This document shows positions 30,865 through 42,360 of a stretch of 64,000 nt of DNA, piece after piece. Source of the stretch: Pectinophora gossypiella (taxonomy: Eukaryota > Arthropoda > Insecta > Lepidoptera > Gelechiidae); the NCBI RefSeq assembly GCF_024362695.1, contig NW_026063256.1, positions 1 through 64,000 on the forward strand. The letters are read 5' to 3'. Position 1 is the first letter of the stretch. Each line of letters begins with the position of its first letter. Made by a program: the position numbers and the translations under genes. The notes beneath the pieces are model-generated. The model saw only the letters and a program-made list of their open reading frames with translations, was not told the origin of the DNA and ran no database searches.

Positions 30865-31132
30865 TACAACCTGCGTATTAGTACGGAAAATTATGAGCAA
30901 ATCAATACATACAGAGATAACATTTACAAAACAGGAACAAATATTTAAATATGGTCATCGACGAAAAAGTCATCTTATATTACCTAAAATAAGAACCAAC
31001 TACGGCAGGAAAACTGTACGTTTTGAGGGAGCTCAACTTTATAATAAGTTGCCATCCTACATAAAAAATACTACATCGCTAAATATATTCAAATCCCAGC
31101 TGCGTAAACATATCATGTGTACCATAGAATAA
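30865..31132 (+). pseudogene. LINE1 ORF2, C-terminal end
   Basis: The last ~89 codons of LINE1 ORF2. The codon split by the Helitron (host A before 27653, host T at 30865) is restored when the insertion is skipped. Family-typical features are YGRKTVRFEGAQLYNKLPS and NIFKSQLRKHI near the stop, a motif found at the end of many Jockey/CR1-type ORF2 proteins. The 3' UTR to 31410 has a polyadenylation-like AATAAAG just before the end. Confidence 0.78.
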
Positions 31133-32248
31133 TCTTGTAAAACTTTAAGTAAGTAACTAAATGAACAACCTGTATCTGTGAACGCCAATCCCTTCCTTTA
31201 ACTAGTTTTTCGATGAGCGATAGGTAGTCATACTTCACTCACACTTGTAAACAACGTATCAAAGCGATGTATTTCTTGTTTCTGGTAAATTTTATATGCA
31301 TACCCTCTCTGCCTGCTCAACGGCACTTTATCTATCTTTTGTAAAAACATTTAGTTCTCATGTTAAGTGACTATGTATAGTTTTTTTATGAGAATAAAGT
31401 TCTTTAAACTGAAATAAAAAAACAATTTGTCAAAGAGTTTTTGAAAATTCGATCTTTGAGGGGATGAAATAGGTGTTGAAATTTTTTATGAGGTTCGTCA
31501 TTTTTCAAGATAAAAATATTAAATTTTGTGTTTAGGCACTAAATAACAAACAAAAAATCGTTTGTTCAAGCATTTTGAAATTTTTACCAGTATGGGGGTG
31601 AAATATGGGTTGAAAGTTTGTATGGGTATTCGTCATTTTTGAAGATAAAACCATGAAACTTGGTACGTAGGTCTCTTAGGATGTGCAGAGTTTTTCAACA
31701 AACGGATTTTCCGAAATTCGAACGGAACGGAACGGATTCGGAACGGGAACTACGAAGCCAAACTTTTTGTATACAAAATATTAACCACTGAACCTAGGAA
31801 CATGATATTTAGTAGTTTTGGGTGTATCAAGTTAAAAAAAAATTGGCTTTTGTAGATAAAGTTCCTTTTAACGAATACTCTGCATCGCCGCCACTGCCGT
31901 CGGTCGTCGTTCGTCGTCGCGCACATTCGCCGAAGTGTGGCGGCAGTCAACGGCGCTGTCTTGTGGTGGGGGAGCGCACGTGGTGTATACGTGGCCTGCT
32001 CGCGAGTGTCGAGTCCAAACAATCTCCACATTTTAACAAATAATAACAAAATAGCAAACGTTGTGTACAAAAAAGTTTTAAATTAGGTCATTTTAAAATA
32101 TTTTTGTACACAACCTGACGCTGACCCCTGTAAGTGTCTTGGACATAAGGGACCAATAAATATTCCTAGGTAATTTCTGCCATTCAATGGAATACATAGG
32201 TACTTTATAACTACTGTAAACAGATATTTTTTATTTTTTTTTAAATAT

Positions 32249-33566
32249 TGTAACGAAGCATTTCGGACCAACGAGCCTTGTAGCGACATCTTGTGGTTTC
32301 TGGCGATATAACATTGTTTTTATATTTTACCCGCAGGAAATCACAGATGGCGCTGCAGGGTTATCGATGGGCCCGAATATTTTTGATTATTTTATTTTCT
32401 TCAAAATTTGGTATATTAAATTATCTGCAACATTTATTTAAAGATTTATTTTGGATTAATTTGGATCAAACAAGTCGATCGTTTGTTGTCGTTGATTCGG
32501 CGAATTTATGGTTTGGTAGATTTTATTTTGGTTGGCAACATTGTTGGTTCGTGTGTCAGACTGACAGCTGGCTGAGCTGAGAGACAGGTTATGGAAAGTG
32601 GGGACGTCGCGAGAGCGCCGGAGACTCCACTGCCGTAACTATAATGTGGGCAAATTAAAAGCCACGATTTATCGGCGACATCAAGAGCCGATGTCTCGAT
32701 TTAAATAAACAACTTAACCGAGATGGTGAGTCCTCGCAATTCTTCGTGCATATTTTTGCACCAACTTGGTGATAACCTCGAGGTCCTTGTTTTCAGCAAC
32801 TTCACTGAAATCCCATCGCCGAAGGTCCAGTGGGTGGGTTTAGGTTTCATCCCGGATGAACCTGTAAGTTATTTTCTTTGTTTTACACTCGTGAGTTGCC
32901 TTGCCACGCTGTCAGCTGAACCACATGCTAATCATTGCCATTCCTTGTTGCAGATGGGGTTTTTTTAAAGTTTTGAGTTTTTAATTGTTTTAACGTCTTT
33001 AAAGTTTTAACGTTTTAATTTTCGAACGTTTTGCAAGTTTTAATCTAAGAAGAAGTTTATGATTGGATCAGACTATTTCAACAAATTTTGTGAATGAAGA
33101 TTCCTACTGTTTTCTTCTGCGTTTGCAAGTTATTTCAAGCTTCATTACGGCGGAGCTTGCCTTGGTTGTTTGCATTTCGAAGCTTTCCTTTGTGCGGCGC
33201 GCATGTGGATGTGCCGCGCCTCGCCTTTTGTCAACACTCCGGATAAGGCCCGGTGAAGAACTGCGAGGTTGACCGGTGGACGTGCAGCCCGCCAGCTGCG
33301 AACAGTTGGCCCGCTGCGCCGCCATCGTCCAGCACGCCCTGGCCTGAGCCGGCCTCAACGCATCACCTGTACGGTATTCTGGAACGTCAGGTAGGCCTGA
33401 TAGTCGGAGGTCCTCGAGTAAGTGAGGTGCCTACAGGTGTACGGACAGTGTTTTTAAACATCAGTGCTATCTTATGGTCATGTCACAGAGTGATACTTTA
33501 CCTAACGGCCCACTTGTTCTTTATTGAATTATCTTTCATTGGAATTATTTTTAAAAGAGTGTTTCA
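32249..33566 (+). repeat. 5' LTR
   Basis: Starts TGTAACGAAGC and ends GTGTTTCA. It is nearly identical to the 3' LTR over the first ~1210 bases, then diverges after ACAGTGTTTTTAAACAT. It lacks a 20-base segment present in the 3' copy (around 36463-36482). A strong splice donor (CCTGTAAGT, 32863) and acceptor (CCTTGTTGCAG, ending 32953) suggest an LTR intron. The open frames inside the LTR (for example 32293-32580) are conserved only because the LTRs are recent copies. Confidence 0.75.
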
Positions 33567-33567
33567 G

Positions 33568-33585
33568 TGGCGCCCTTCTTGGTGA
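33568..33585 (+). promoter_or_regulatory. Primer-binding-like site
   Basis: TGGCGCCCTTCTTGGTGA one base after the 5' LTR. TGG followed by the complement of a tRNA 3' arm is the usual plan of a primer-binding site. I cannot say which tRNA would pair. Confidence 0.5.
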
Positions 33586-34610
33586 AATTGTCGCTCTGTA
33601 CAACCATTTAGAATAAGTGGTGTTGGCATAAACTTTAAGATAATTTTTTTTTTGAGAAAACAGTGTATTTTTTTTTATTATTATTAAAAGTGATGGGATT
33701 TTGTGTGAATTGTTTGTGTTTATGTTGCATCTTAGGTTAAGTTGTGTCTGTCTTAGTATAAGTAAGGTTCTAGGCCTCCTACAGAGACCTAACCTAAATA
33801 CTTATTTTATTGCAATAAATTGAACCCAATTCTAGGGCTTATTGTCAAATTTTAAAACTACATTTGTGTTTTCTTTTCATTTTATTTAACCATTTAGTAT
33901 GAATTACAGGTTAAAAACAATTATTAACATAATTTGATGCTAGCTAGCAAATAATTTTTATCAATATTGAGCTTTTTTGTAACAATTTGGACAAATAATA
34001 TCCACATAGTACTGCATTTTGAGATTTCCCAACAATTGAATTTTGAAAACATATTGAATTAAAAAACAAACAATTTCACTATTAAAAAACAATAATAAAT
34101 TACTTTCTAGTTTTTTTAATTACATTTATAACAGGACATTGGTTTGCAATTGGAATTTTATGACTTAGTTTCATCATCATACTTACTGACAGTTGTGCCG
34201 CTACTTGGCAAACATTTTGCTTATTTGTTTTTTGGAAATAATTTTATAGAACTGTCTGTCAATAACAATTTTATTGAGAAATATTTAGTAGTCAACTTGC
34301 TTTACAATCTTTATATATTCAAAACATATTACAACTTGACAATAACAATTAAAAGTAAACATAACCTTCAACAAACAAAAATTTAATTAAAAACACTGTT
34401 GTTTCTTTTATTATTTTGAAAGTTAATTACAGGAATAAACTAAGAATTGATGTTGTGTGATAATAACAGTTATTTGGTCTATATTTAATGAAAATATTGT
34501 ACATATTCTAGAAAATAAGTTTTGGAGGCAGACGGGTACATTTTGACATAAATTTACTTAGTTAACTTCAGAACTCTTTTCAAACTTGAAATTATAGCTA
34601 AGACACAACC

Positions 34611-35040
34611 ATGGATATCCAAACTGTTGGTTTACAATCACTGCTCCGTTATGAGTTGGTTTATGGAGTGAGTATTTGTGCTGAAGCACCAGCTGATATT
34701 GTTCTCAAAATGAAGAAGCAGCTTAGGGAGTTGATCACTGGTTTCTCTCCGGATGAAGTACTGGACGATGAGCGGAAGCCACTGGCCGAATTCCCAATTA
34801 TCACCGAAAAGCTGAAGGAGCTGCAGGCAAAGATTGATTGATTGAGTGAAGTCTAGGGAACGTCATCGCCTTATGCGTGCTAGGGCTTTGTATAATCATC
34901 TTCATCACCGTCTTGAGCGTGTAGTATGCACGGAGTCTGTCGATAGGGACATCCAATCGAAGCAGAATGGGAATCTTAAAGCTTGCGGTCACTCATTGGA
35001 GAATTTTTCCTTTTCATGGTTAGCATTCAATAACATTTAG
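34611..35040 (+). pseudogene. Gag-like remnant of the LTR element
   Basis: A 76-codon frame from ATG 34611 (MDIQTVGLQSLLRYELVYG..) followed, after a stop at 34841, by a further 64-codon piece in another frame (34846-35040) rich in Arg and His. The first piece is helical and charged, with a RYELxxGVxICAEAP-type opening that reminds me of N-terminal Gag regions of insect LTR elements. No zinc knuckle or protease is visible. The break lies in a TTGATTGATTGA run. Identification as Gag is a weak inference from position and character. Confidence 0.4.
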
Positions 35041-35844
35041 AAAAAAAATTTGGGGTTACTTGTGTCATTAGGACCTAGTAACAACCTATTTATAACAAAC
35101 ACATATCTTTTTATGTAGTTAAAGACTATTAATTAGTCTTTTGATTTTAAAATAACTAGGTACATTTACCAATAGATGTTTTATGTTTGTTTATGTTTAA
35201 TGTTTTTTTTTGTGTGTTAATGGTACGCTGATAAGGCCCATACACACTAGCGTCTGCAACGCAGCGTTTTTATGAACGCTCAACTTAGCGTTTCATATTT
35301 TTATGTTTTTTGTTTAGGCGGTTATAGCCAACTATTTAAGATAGTTTTTTATGTTGCTCGTGACAACATTTTTTTAGGCTTTATAGTAGCCATTTATTAG
35401 AAATTCATTTAAATAGGAAACCTCATTAGGTTGACTATTTTTTTTGTTTTTCGACGGAGCGGGTAGTGACTCCTTAAATAAGCCTCTAGCAACTGTTGTT
35501 TTGTTTTTTGTCTTTGTCTTTAGAATTGGGATATCGAGTGACACTATGAGAGTCGTCAGCTCATCAGGGGTATGAATGTGGGTAACACCCAGTGAAATGG
35601 ATACTGGGTGCTACTTTATGAAAGAAGTGAAAGGTGATCAATGAATGGTGAAGAATAACAGGTCGGGGTAATTGTTGTGCTTAGGGTTGTGCTGTGTAGA
35701 TGTTGTTTGTGCTTCGTTACGTCCATAGAATTGTTTTGTCGTCTCGTCTTTGGAGACAGTTTTTTTTAAATTTAGACTGGTTGTGCGCTCCAGGCTCTAT
35801 GGCTGAGGGCAGCCGTGTTTCTCACCCAGTTCGAAACCTCTCGT

Positions 35845-35858
35845 GGGTAGGGGGGTAT
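35845..35858 (+). promoter_or_regulatory. Polypurine tract
   Basis: GGGTAGGGGGGTAT directly before the 3' LTR. In LTR retrotransposons such a tract primes plus-strand synthesis. Confidence 0.6.
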
Positions 35859-37382
35859 TGTAACGAAGCATTTCGGACCAACGAGCCTTGTAGCGACATC
35901 TTGTGGTTTCTGGCGATATAACATTGTTTTTATATTTTACCCGCAGGAAATCACAGATGGCGCTGCAGGGTTATCGATGGGCCCGAATATTTTTGATTAT
36001 TTTATTTTCTTCAAAATTTGGTATATTAAATTATCTGCAACATTTATTTAAAGATTTATTTTGGATTAATTTGGATCAAACAAGTCGATCGTTTGTTGTC
36101 GTTGATTCGGCAAATTTATGGTTTGGTAGATTTTATTTTGGTTGGCAACATTGTTGGTTCGTGTGTCAGACTGACAGCTGGCTGAGCTGAGAGACAGGTT
36201 ATGGAAAGTGGGGACGTCGCGAGAGCGCCGGAGACTCCACTGCCGTAACTATAATGTGGGCAAATTAAAAGCCACGATTTATCGGCGACATCAAGAGCCG
36301 ATGTCTCGATTTAAATAAACAACTTAACCGAGATGGTGAGTCCTCGCAATTCTTCGTGCATATTTTTGCACCAACTTGGTGATAACCTCGAGGTCCTTGT
36401 TTTCGGCAACTTCACTGAAATCCCATCGCCGAAGGTCCAGTGGGTGGGTTTAGGTTTCATCCGAGCGATGCCCAACTATCCCGGATGAACCTGTAAGTTA
36501 TTTTCTTTGTTTTACACTCGTGAGTTGCCTTGCCACGCTGTCAGCTGAACCACATGCTAATCATTGCCATTCCTTGTTGCAGATGGGGTTTTTTTAAAGT
36601 TTTGAGTTTTTAATTGTTTTAACGTCTTTAAAGTTTTAACGTTTTAATTTTCGAACGTTTTGCAAGTTTTAATCTAAGAAGAAGTTTATGATTGGATCAG
36701 ACTATTTCAACAAATTTTGTGAATGAAGATTCCTACTGTTTTCTTCTGCGTTTGCAAGTTATTTCAAGCTTCATTACGGCGGAGCTTGCCTTGGTTGTTT
36801 GCATTTCGAAGCTTTCCTTTGTGCGGCGCGCATGTGGATGTGCCGCGCCTCGCCTTTTGTCAACACTCCGGATAAGGCCCGGTGAAGAACTGCGAGGTTG
36901 ACCGGTGGACGTGCAGCCCGCCAGCTGCGAACAGTTGGCCCGCTGCGCCGCCATCGTCCAGCACGCCCTGGCCTGAGCCGGCCTCAACGCATCACCTGTA
37001 CGGTATTCTGGAACGTCAGGTAGGCCTGATAGTCGGAGGTCCTCGAGTAAGTGAGGTGCCTACAGGTGTACGGACAGTGTTTTTAAACATAGTGATATTC
37101 CATGGTTGTTACGGAGTGACAATTAACCTGACGGACCAAAGCGCGACCTGTCTCCCTCCATAGGGTTTTTTACCTGCCCATGGTTGTACTTTAATAATTA
37201 TAATTGTAAAATATACATTGTACAAATTCAAGGGAGTTTTCTTTGTCTCATGCTCACCGGTCTATAACATCTAGCTGTGCCCTTCAGGTAAACACCACTT
37301 TATAAATTTCTGAAACATATCTGTATTTGCATAACACCCTTTAACCTACTTTCCTATAGGTAAGCAAAAATCTAGTGTTTCA
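35859..37382 (+). repeat. 3' LTR
   Basis: 1524 bp. It matches the 5' LTR from 35859 to about 37090, apart from a 20-base extra segment and scattered changes. The last 292 bases differ from the 105-base tail of the 5' LTR; only the first ~50 of them look distantly related (GAGTGA..CCTGACGG), and the terminal GTGTTTCA agrees. Normal LTRs are copied from one template, so unequal tails are unexpected. Confidence 0.72.
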
Positions 37383-38103
37383 ATATACCTACTTACTCTC
37401 TTTTAATCACATGCTATACCGTTCCTTTTATATAATCCTTAATATTCAAATTAAAAGTACGCAGACGAAGTCGCGGGTACCAGCTAGTTAAATATATTTT
37501 CAAAATAATTATCAGGGGGTGATTAGTGATCGATACTGATGCCAAAAATGCAATCAGTAAAATTTTTGTCTGTCTGTCTGTCTGTATGTTCCTTATAGAA
37601 ACAAAAACTACTTGACGGATTTTAATGAAACTTGGTACAATTATTCTTCATACTCCTAAGCAGGTTATAGTATACTTTTCATCACGCTACAATCAATAGG
37701 AGCAGAGTAGTGAAGGGAAATTTTGGGAAAACGGGAGAAGTTACTCCATTTTTTAAGCTTCCGTCGCGTAATGGTTAAAGTTACATAGAAATCATGTATG
37801 ACAGAAATATCTTAATATATAAAAGGAGAAACTGACTGACTGACTGACATATGTATGTATATACACTGGCACAGCCTAAACGCACTTGAAATTTGGATGA
37901 AACGTAGCTTAGCTACCGTAGAGGTGCACTAAGAAAGGAATTCCCGAAATTCCCACGGGAATGGGAATTAGCGGGAAAACCCTTTTGTATAAAAATCTAA
38001 ACCGCTTAAGTTAGACGCTTGAAATTTGGCATGCAGGTACCATAGTTAACTTAAAGCTTAGTAGTTGCAACAGGATATTGCAAAATTCCCACGGGAACGG
38101 GAG

Positions 38104-38198
38104 CAATAAGGCCGCCTATTGTACTTATGTTTTTATTCGTATGTTTATGTCCTTTGTATATATCGTTGTGCAATAAAGTATTATTGATTGATTGAATG
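38104..38198 (+). mobile_element. RTE-type LINE 3' end
   Basis: Begins GCAATAAGGCCGCC and ends GTGCAATAAAGTATTATTGATTGATTGA. This GGCCGCC...AATAAAG...(ATTG)n pattern is the familiar tail of a lepidopteran RTE-like LINE, here severely 5'-truncated within Helitron C3. The identification is from memory of the pattern. Confidence 0.55.
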
Positions 38199-39117
38199 AT
38201 GTTTTCAATCTAGCATGCATGCTACGAATAAAAGCATGCTGCATACCTTAGTAAACATAAAGTTTAGTTATGGCTGTATTTTAAAAAATGGGAGTTGGCG
38301 GGTAAAAAAAAAATATAAAAAAATCTAAACTGCATAAGTTAGATGCTTGAAATTTGACATGCATATATACCTTAGTGAATGCAAAGTTAAAAATTCCGCT
38401 GGGAACGGAAAGCGAGTTAGAGGCTTGAAAGGGCTATGAACCTTTCTGGCATATCTCAGTGGCGCCACCTAGCGGATTTTTTAAAACTGCGGCGCACGAT
38501 GAAACCTGTGCAAATCGATAGGGGACACTTGTCTGAACAAAAAAGCTTTAATGGACCTATGCTCTAAAGTGTCACGTTTTCAAGATATCTAGCTTGAAAG
38601 TTACGAAAAGTGTCGTATGGATAAATCGATTTTACTCTTTATCTATATACAATCGTAATATAGTGACAAAGTGATTGATTATACATGAAACATTATTTAA
38701 TATACAACATATTTATCTTATTGAAAAAATGAAATTAATAAATACTTGCAACAACATTAATGGTTTTTGTCTTTGCTACATTATATAGGAAGTATATAGG
38801 TACTTAACTGTGCACTGCACACCTTATCTAAGGTTACTAATTGCAAACTGAGTTTATCAGTTTGTGTTATGTATGATATAGGCGTCATTTACTCCTTAAC
38901 TTGATTTTACTTGACACAACGACAGGATCTAATGAAATATAAAATAAAGTTTACATTTTTATATACGCAATGCGTTTAGTGCGGCATCATTAGTACTCGT
39001 TAAAAAGCAGAATTCTCGAAGTTTAAGAAATCTGTGTAAGAGAAACAAAATGGTGTACTTATTAACTGCCATTTTGCTTTCTCGTTTAATTCCAGGAACT
39101 ACGAAAATGGAGGTCCT

Positions 39118-39702
39118 TTGTTTAAAGTTGCACGAATTTCTATTATTTCGGCGGAATCAACAAGGATAGCGAATAGCCATACAATAAGTGTGAGTGAGAC
39201 AACATCATGCAATAAATACGATAGGACGATTGGCAGCCGGGTGAACTTTCAGTCAGTTTGCCACTTTCATCTTCAACGTGCGCACGCGCTTTTCTCTGTT
39301 CTGAGACTCTATCCTGTTCATTCTGTTGTATCTGTTACCACTGTTGAGTTTGTTAATATTCCTCTTGAGTTTGTTAGTATTTTTGTTGACTTTGTTAGTG
39401 TTATTGTTGAATTTGTTGTTGTTGTCTTGGCAAGATGTCCAGTCATGTTGGTGCTAGGCAATGTTCTTTGTTGTGGTGTAAGCACTGTTCGTGGCCCGCG
39501 CCGAAGATCTCGACGTCCTATACAGTCTTACTTGACAACTGAAGATTATATTGCTAGGCACCCCAACATCCTGAATTATGCTCGCCACTTATTTGACGAT
39601 CGAGAGCTAAGTAATCTTATTAGAACATTGCAAAAAATAAAAATCTCAGTATGCAGTGTATCTGGTATCTATATTATAGTCCCTGGTCAGTATAATACAT
39701 AA
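39118..39702 (+). other. Doubtful upstream frame of TIR transposon
   Basis: An open stretch of 194 codons, starting at TTG. The middle contains a minisatellite of about 24 bases (GTTGAGTTTGTTAAT and variants, 39340-39420) that gives a Val/Phe-rich repeat with no protein logic. Only the last ~60 codons (YLTTEDYIARHPNILNYARH..) look protein-like. A splice acceptor-like TTTAATTCCAG precedes it at 39094. It may include an N-terminal transposase exon; I do not recognise a domain. Confidence 0.3.
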
Positions 39703-40280
39703 AATGACAATGTATAATTCGGCTCGTTTCTCAATCGTGCTTTTCATAATCGAAATGTCATATGAAAAAAAATCGTGTATGGAAATAATATATCCTACTT
39801 TATCGAAGCTCTCATTATGTAGCGTCTTAGACGAAGTGTAATCAACGCAAAACATTTTTAACAGAAAGTCGTCAACTTATCTCTATTATAATTAGCCAGA
39901 GATAGCTCTTACGCCAAGCGTATCACTTGTGTACCAGACTTACGCTTTCAATAGATTTTATAGCCAACTATTACCACTTAATTATGTATAATAAATGATA
40001 TTTGCATTTTTTTGTAACAGTAGAGAGTAATCAGTTCATATTAATGCAAGCACAACGGTAAGGCTGTTTTTTCATCTGACATGTGCTACGTTGCTAGGTT
40101 TAATATCCACCAATCAGATAATTGGGTCTGATTCTATCGGCACAATGAACCCGATTGTACGGTATGCTACGTAGCATCTAGCATGTTACTGGTGGAAACG
40201 CAGTCTAAATGTGACGTACTTACTTCATTATTGATGGAACAGTATTCTTATCGTTTCCAGCTAACTACGCAATACCGAAT

Positions 40281-40940
40281 ATGCCACATTTAAAAGAGGA
40301 AGTGAGGATTGCTTGCGCCCTAATAAATGCCTTCGGAAAACGGGTGACAGATCACCCACTCGTAAATGAAATAATCAACGATATATACCTTAAGCACGAC
40401 GCCTCAAACTATCTGTGCGAGTTTGTAATACAAAACAATTTAAATCAACGCAGAGCCGCTTTCCAAGCTATAAACTCAAGTGAAGGCTTTCAACAGTTTC
40501 CCATCTTATCATATGAGGATCTGTTGATAATGTCTCTGGGGCCGCCGTATCAAGTGACGCAGGCAAGAAGTTACTATGGCGAACACCTAAAAGAAAACGG
40601 AACGTTTTTCATTGAAGTGTATGAAGATTTTGAAGTTGACTATAATTTAAATCAATACAACATAGTAGTTTGTGATCCTTGGCTGACAAGAGCTAAAATA
40701 CTCTCGAGGCACCAGAGCAACAGTATTTATTTTGTATATATCTTGCTAAATAATAGTTTGAAAAACAGAAATAAACTTGTCTGTCACTATTGCAGCTGTA
40801 TAGTTGGAAAACGGACACTCGGGTGCTGTGCTCATGTCATGTGCATAGTTTGGTATATGGGATGGGCTCGGCACCAAGAAATTCAACCCCCTGCTGCCTT
40901 TTTAGATCAAGTTATTATTTCTGATGAAGAAGAAGATTGA
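40281..40940 (+). pseudogene. C-terminal part of a DDE-type transposase
   Basis: 219 codons from ATG, but the frame is open from a splice-acceptor-like TTTCCAG at about 40260, so this is probably a last exon. It starts in a region typical of the end of the DDE_Tnp_4 domain (MPHLKEEVRIACALINAFG). SYEDLLIMSLGPPYQVTQAR and then YYGEHLKENGTFFIEVYEDF follow. It ends with a Cys/His cluster resembling a SWIM-like zinc site (CHYCSCIVGKRTLGCCAH). I recall this order from DDE_Tnp_4 transposases of animal genomes. The catalytic half is not found in the 560 bases upstream, so an internal deletion is likely. Confidence 0.6.
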
Positions 40941-41844
40941 TTATTCAAGAAGACTAATATTCATTATCCTAATAGGTACGAATTTGTATAAAAAAAGCCT
41001 ATTTGTTATTATAAGTATATACACTGTATGTATTCAATAACAATTAGTATTGATTACATTTTTAAGCAAAATATAAATAACTATATGACTACTTTTACGA
41101 TGTTTTATTTCATACTAATAAAAACACAACTAAGAAAATCGATGAATAATTGAACAATGTGTTCATGTAATATGATTGTTATGAACTAAACAGCTTAAGG
41201 TCCCGTTGCATTGAAGGCACACACCCCATTGGTGTGTCTATACGAACTAGGTATGTTCCATACACTGCTGTAAAGTAAAGTAGTCCTAAAAGCGAATTTT
41301 CACATCCCACCTGCTTTCACTGTGATTAGACATTTAAGCTGCCTTTCATTGAATAAACATAAAAACTCAAAAAGTGTGAAATTGTTAGACAATCATAGCA
41401 AATAACTTTGAGCGTGATTACCACGAGAATAAGTCATGAGCTGTACATCTCACGACTCGTTTCTGGATTTCTTTTAAGTTACACATAAAAGTAAGTTATA
41501 GATATTTATTTTATCTATTTTCTATTTATTTATTTTTCAATAAAGTAAATATGTGGTATATTAAACACTAATATTCCATGCAAAATCACTTAGTCACTAT
41601 ATTCCAATTGCATATAAAAGTAAAATCGATTTGTTCATACAACACTTTTCGGAACTTTCAAGCTAAATATCTTGAAAACGTGACGCTTTAGAGCATAGGT
41701 TCATTAAAGCTTTTTTGTTCAAAAAAGTGCCCCCTATCGATATGCACAGGTTTCATCGTGCGCCGCAGTTTTGAAAAATCCGCTAGGTGGCGCCACCAGG
41801 CTATGCCAGCCTCCATAGTAAAATGTTCAATGCCCTTTATAGCC

Positions 41845-42360
41845 CGCGGTAGTGGCAACCAAGAAACGTCGCGGCCGCGGCGGCGTTTGTGGGGCGGCGA
41901 CAGCGGTGGCGAGGCGCAACGAGAAGTAACCGGAACGCGGCAGACGCGTGAGGGCAGACGTCGTTGATGGTCGTGTCAAATATTGATTTTTGCGGGCGAA
42001 CTTTTCACTATTCTTGGATGGTTCAAATCTTTCGTAGGTAGTTTTCTGTTGAATTTTCCAAACGGACGTTTCACGGCGTTTTTCTGTTGTAATTTCAAAA
42101 TTTTGTTTAAATTTTCGAAACTGATCGTATTTTTCTAAAATATCAAACCAAATAGAGACGTGTGTCAGGATCGAAGCAAATGGAATTCTATAGTCTCTGC
42201 TTACCCCGGTGGGAAATAGGCGTGAGTTTATGTATTTATGTATGTATCAAACCAAATCATAAACTAATAATCTAGAAATTAATAACAATTCATTATTTAA
42301 CTGAGCTACTTATACTATAACCTCATTTAAAGATAATGAAATTAAGCATTTTTTAACCTT
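41845..42360 (+). other. Unassigned DNA inside C3
   Basis: About 500 bases between the right arm of the TIR transposon and the 3' end of C3. It starts with a GC-rich stretch (41845-41970) and turns AT-rich with a TATGTATTTATG run near 42230. I see no gene or known repeat. It may be an older insertion or the outer part of the transposon. Confidence 0.4.

Larger units (their letters stand above)
19350..31410 (+). mobile_element. LINE1, non-LTR retrotransposon, interrupted
   Basis: A two-ORF LINE with APE-type endonuclease and reverse transcriptase, inserted in module HA. GAAATAA flanks it at 19343-19349 and 31411-31417 as a probable target duplication. The 5' UTR is at 19350-19713, ORF1 at 19714, ORF2 from about 20569, and the 3' UTR after 31132 ends AATAAAGTTCTTTAAACT. 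It is split by LINE2 (about 21905-26339) and by a chimeric Helitron (27653-30864). Several frameshifts show it is dead. The ORF layout suggests the Jockey/CR1 group; the exact clade is not resolved. Confidence 0.8.
32249..37382 (+). mobile_element. Pol-less LTR retrotransposon (LARD-like)
   Basis: A 5.1-kb element with long direct repeats at both ends (32249-33566 and 35859-37382). The ends are TG...CA and it is flanked by ATAT at 32245-32248 and 37383-37386, a 4-base target duplication inside module HA. A primer-binding-like TGGCGCCC follows the 5' LTR after one base and a polypurine tract precedes the 3' LTR. The 2.3-kb interior codes only for a broken Gag-like piece; no protease, RT or integrase is seen. 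It would depend on a partner element. The family (BEL/Pao or Ty3/gypsy) is not resolved. Confidence 0.75.
17701..37487 (+). mobile_element. Helitron-like composite B+HA, copy 3
   Basis: It starts TCCATACTAATATT at 17701, with module B to 18963 and module HA from 18964 to CTAG at 37484-37487. It is flanked by A and T of C3, whose sequence rejoins perfectly. Module HA is split twice: by LINE1 (19350-31410, with GAAATAA on both sides) and by a pol-less LTR element (32249-37382, with ATAT on both sides). The remaining HA pieces add up to about 1.3 kb, the length of the intact copy. Confidence 0.75.
38431..41844 (+). mobile_element. TIR DNA transposon with partial transposase
   Basis: Inverted repeats of about 210 bp frame the element: 38431-38640 and the reverse complement of 41616-41844. 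Shared blocks include GGTGGCGCCACCTAGCGG (last base of the left arm differs slightly), CTGCGGCGCACGATGAAACC and ACGTTTTCAAGATAT. It lies inside Helitron C3. The coding content is one C-terminal transposase piece (40281-40940) plus a doubtful upstream frame. No target duplication could be fixed because the outer ends differ (GGGCTATGAAC against GGGCATTGAAC). The missing DDE core makes it non-autonomous. Confidence 0.68.

Noticed and set aside
32293..33585. Frames of 69-110 codons conserved in both LTRs (32293-32580, 33063-33272, 33253-33585 and the 3' copies)
   Set aside because: The identity reflects recent LTR duplication, not selection. No domain seen; one frame changes its end where the LTR tails diverge.
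41758..41967. 69-codon Arg-rich frame across the right arm of the TIR transposon
   Set aside because: It runs from the inverted repeat into GC-rich flank and is a product of base composition.
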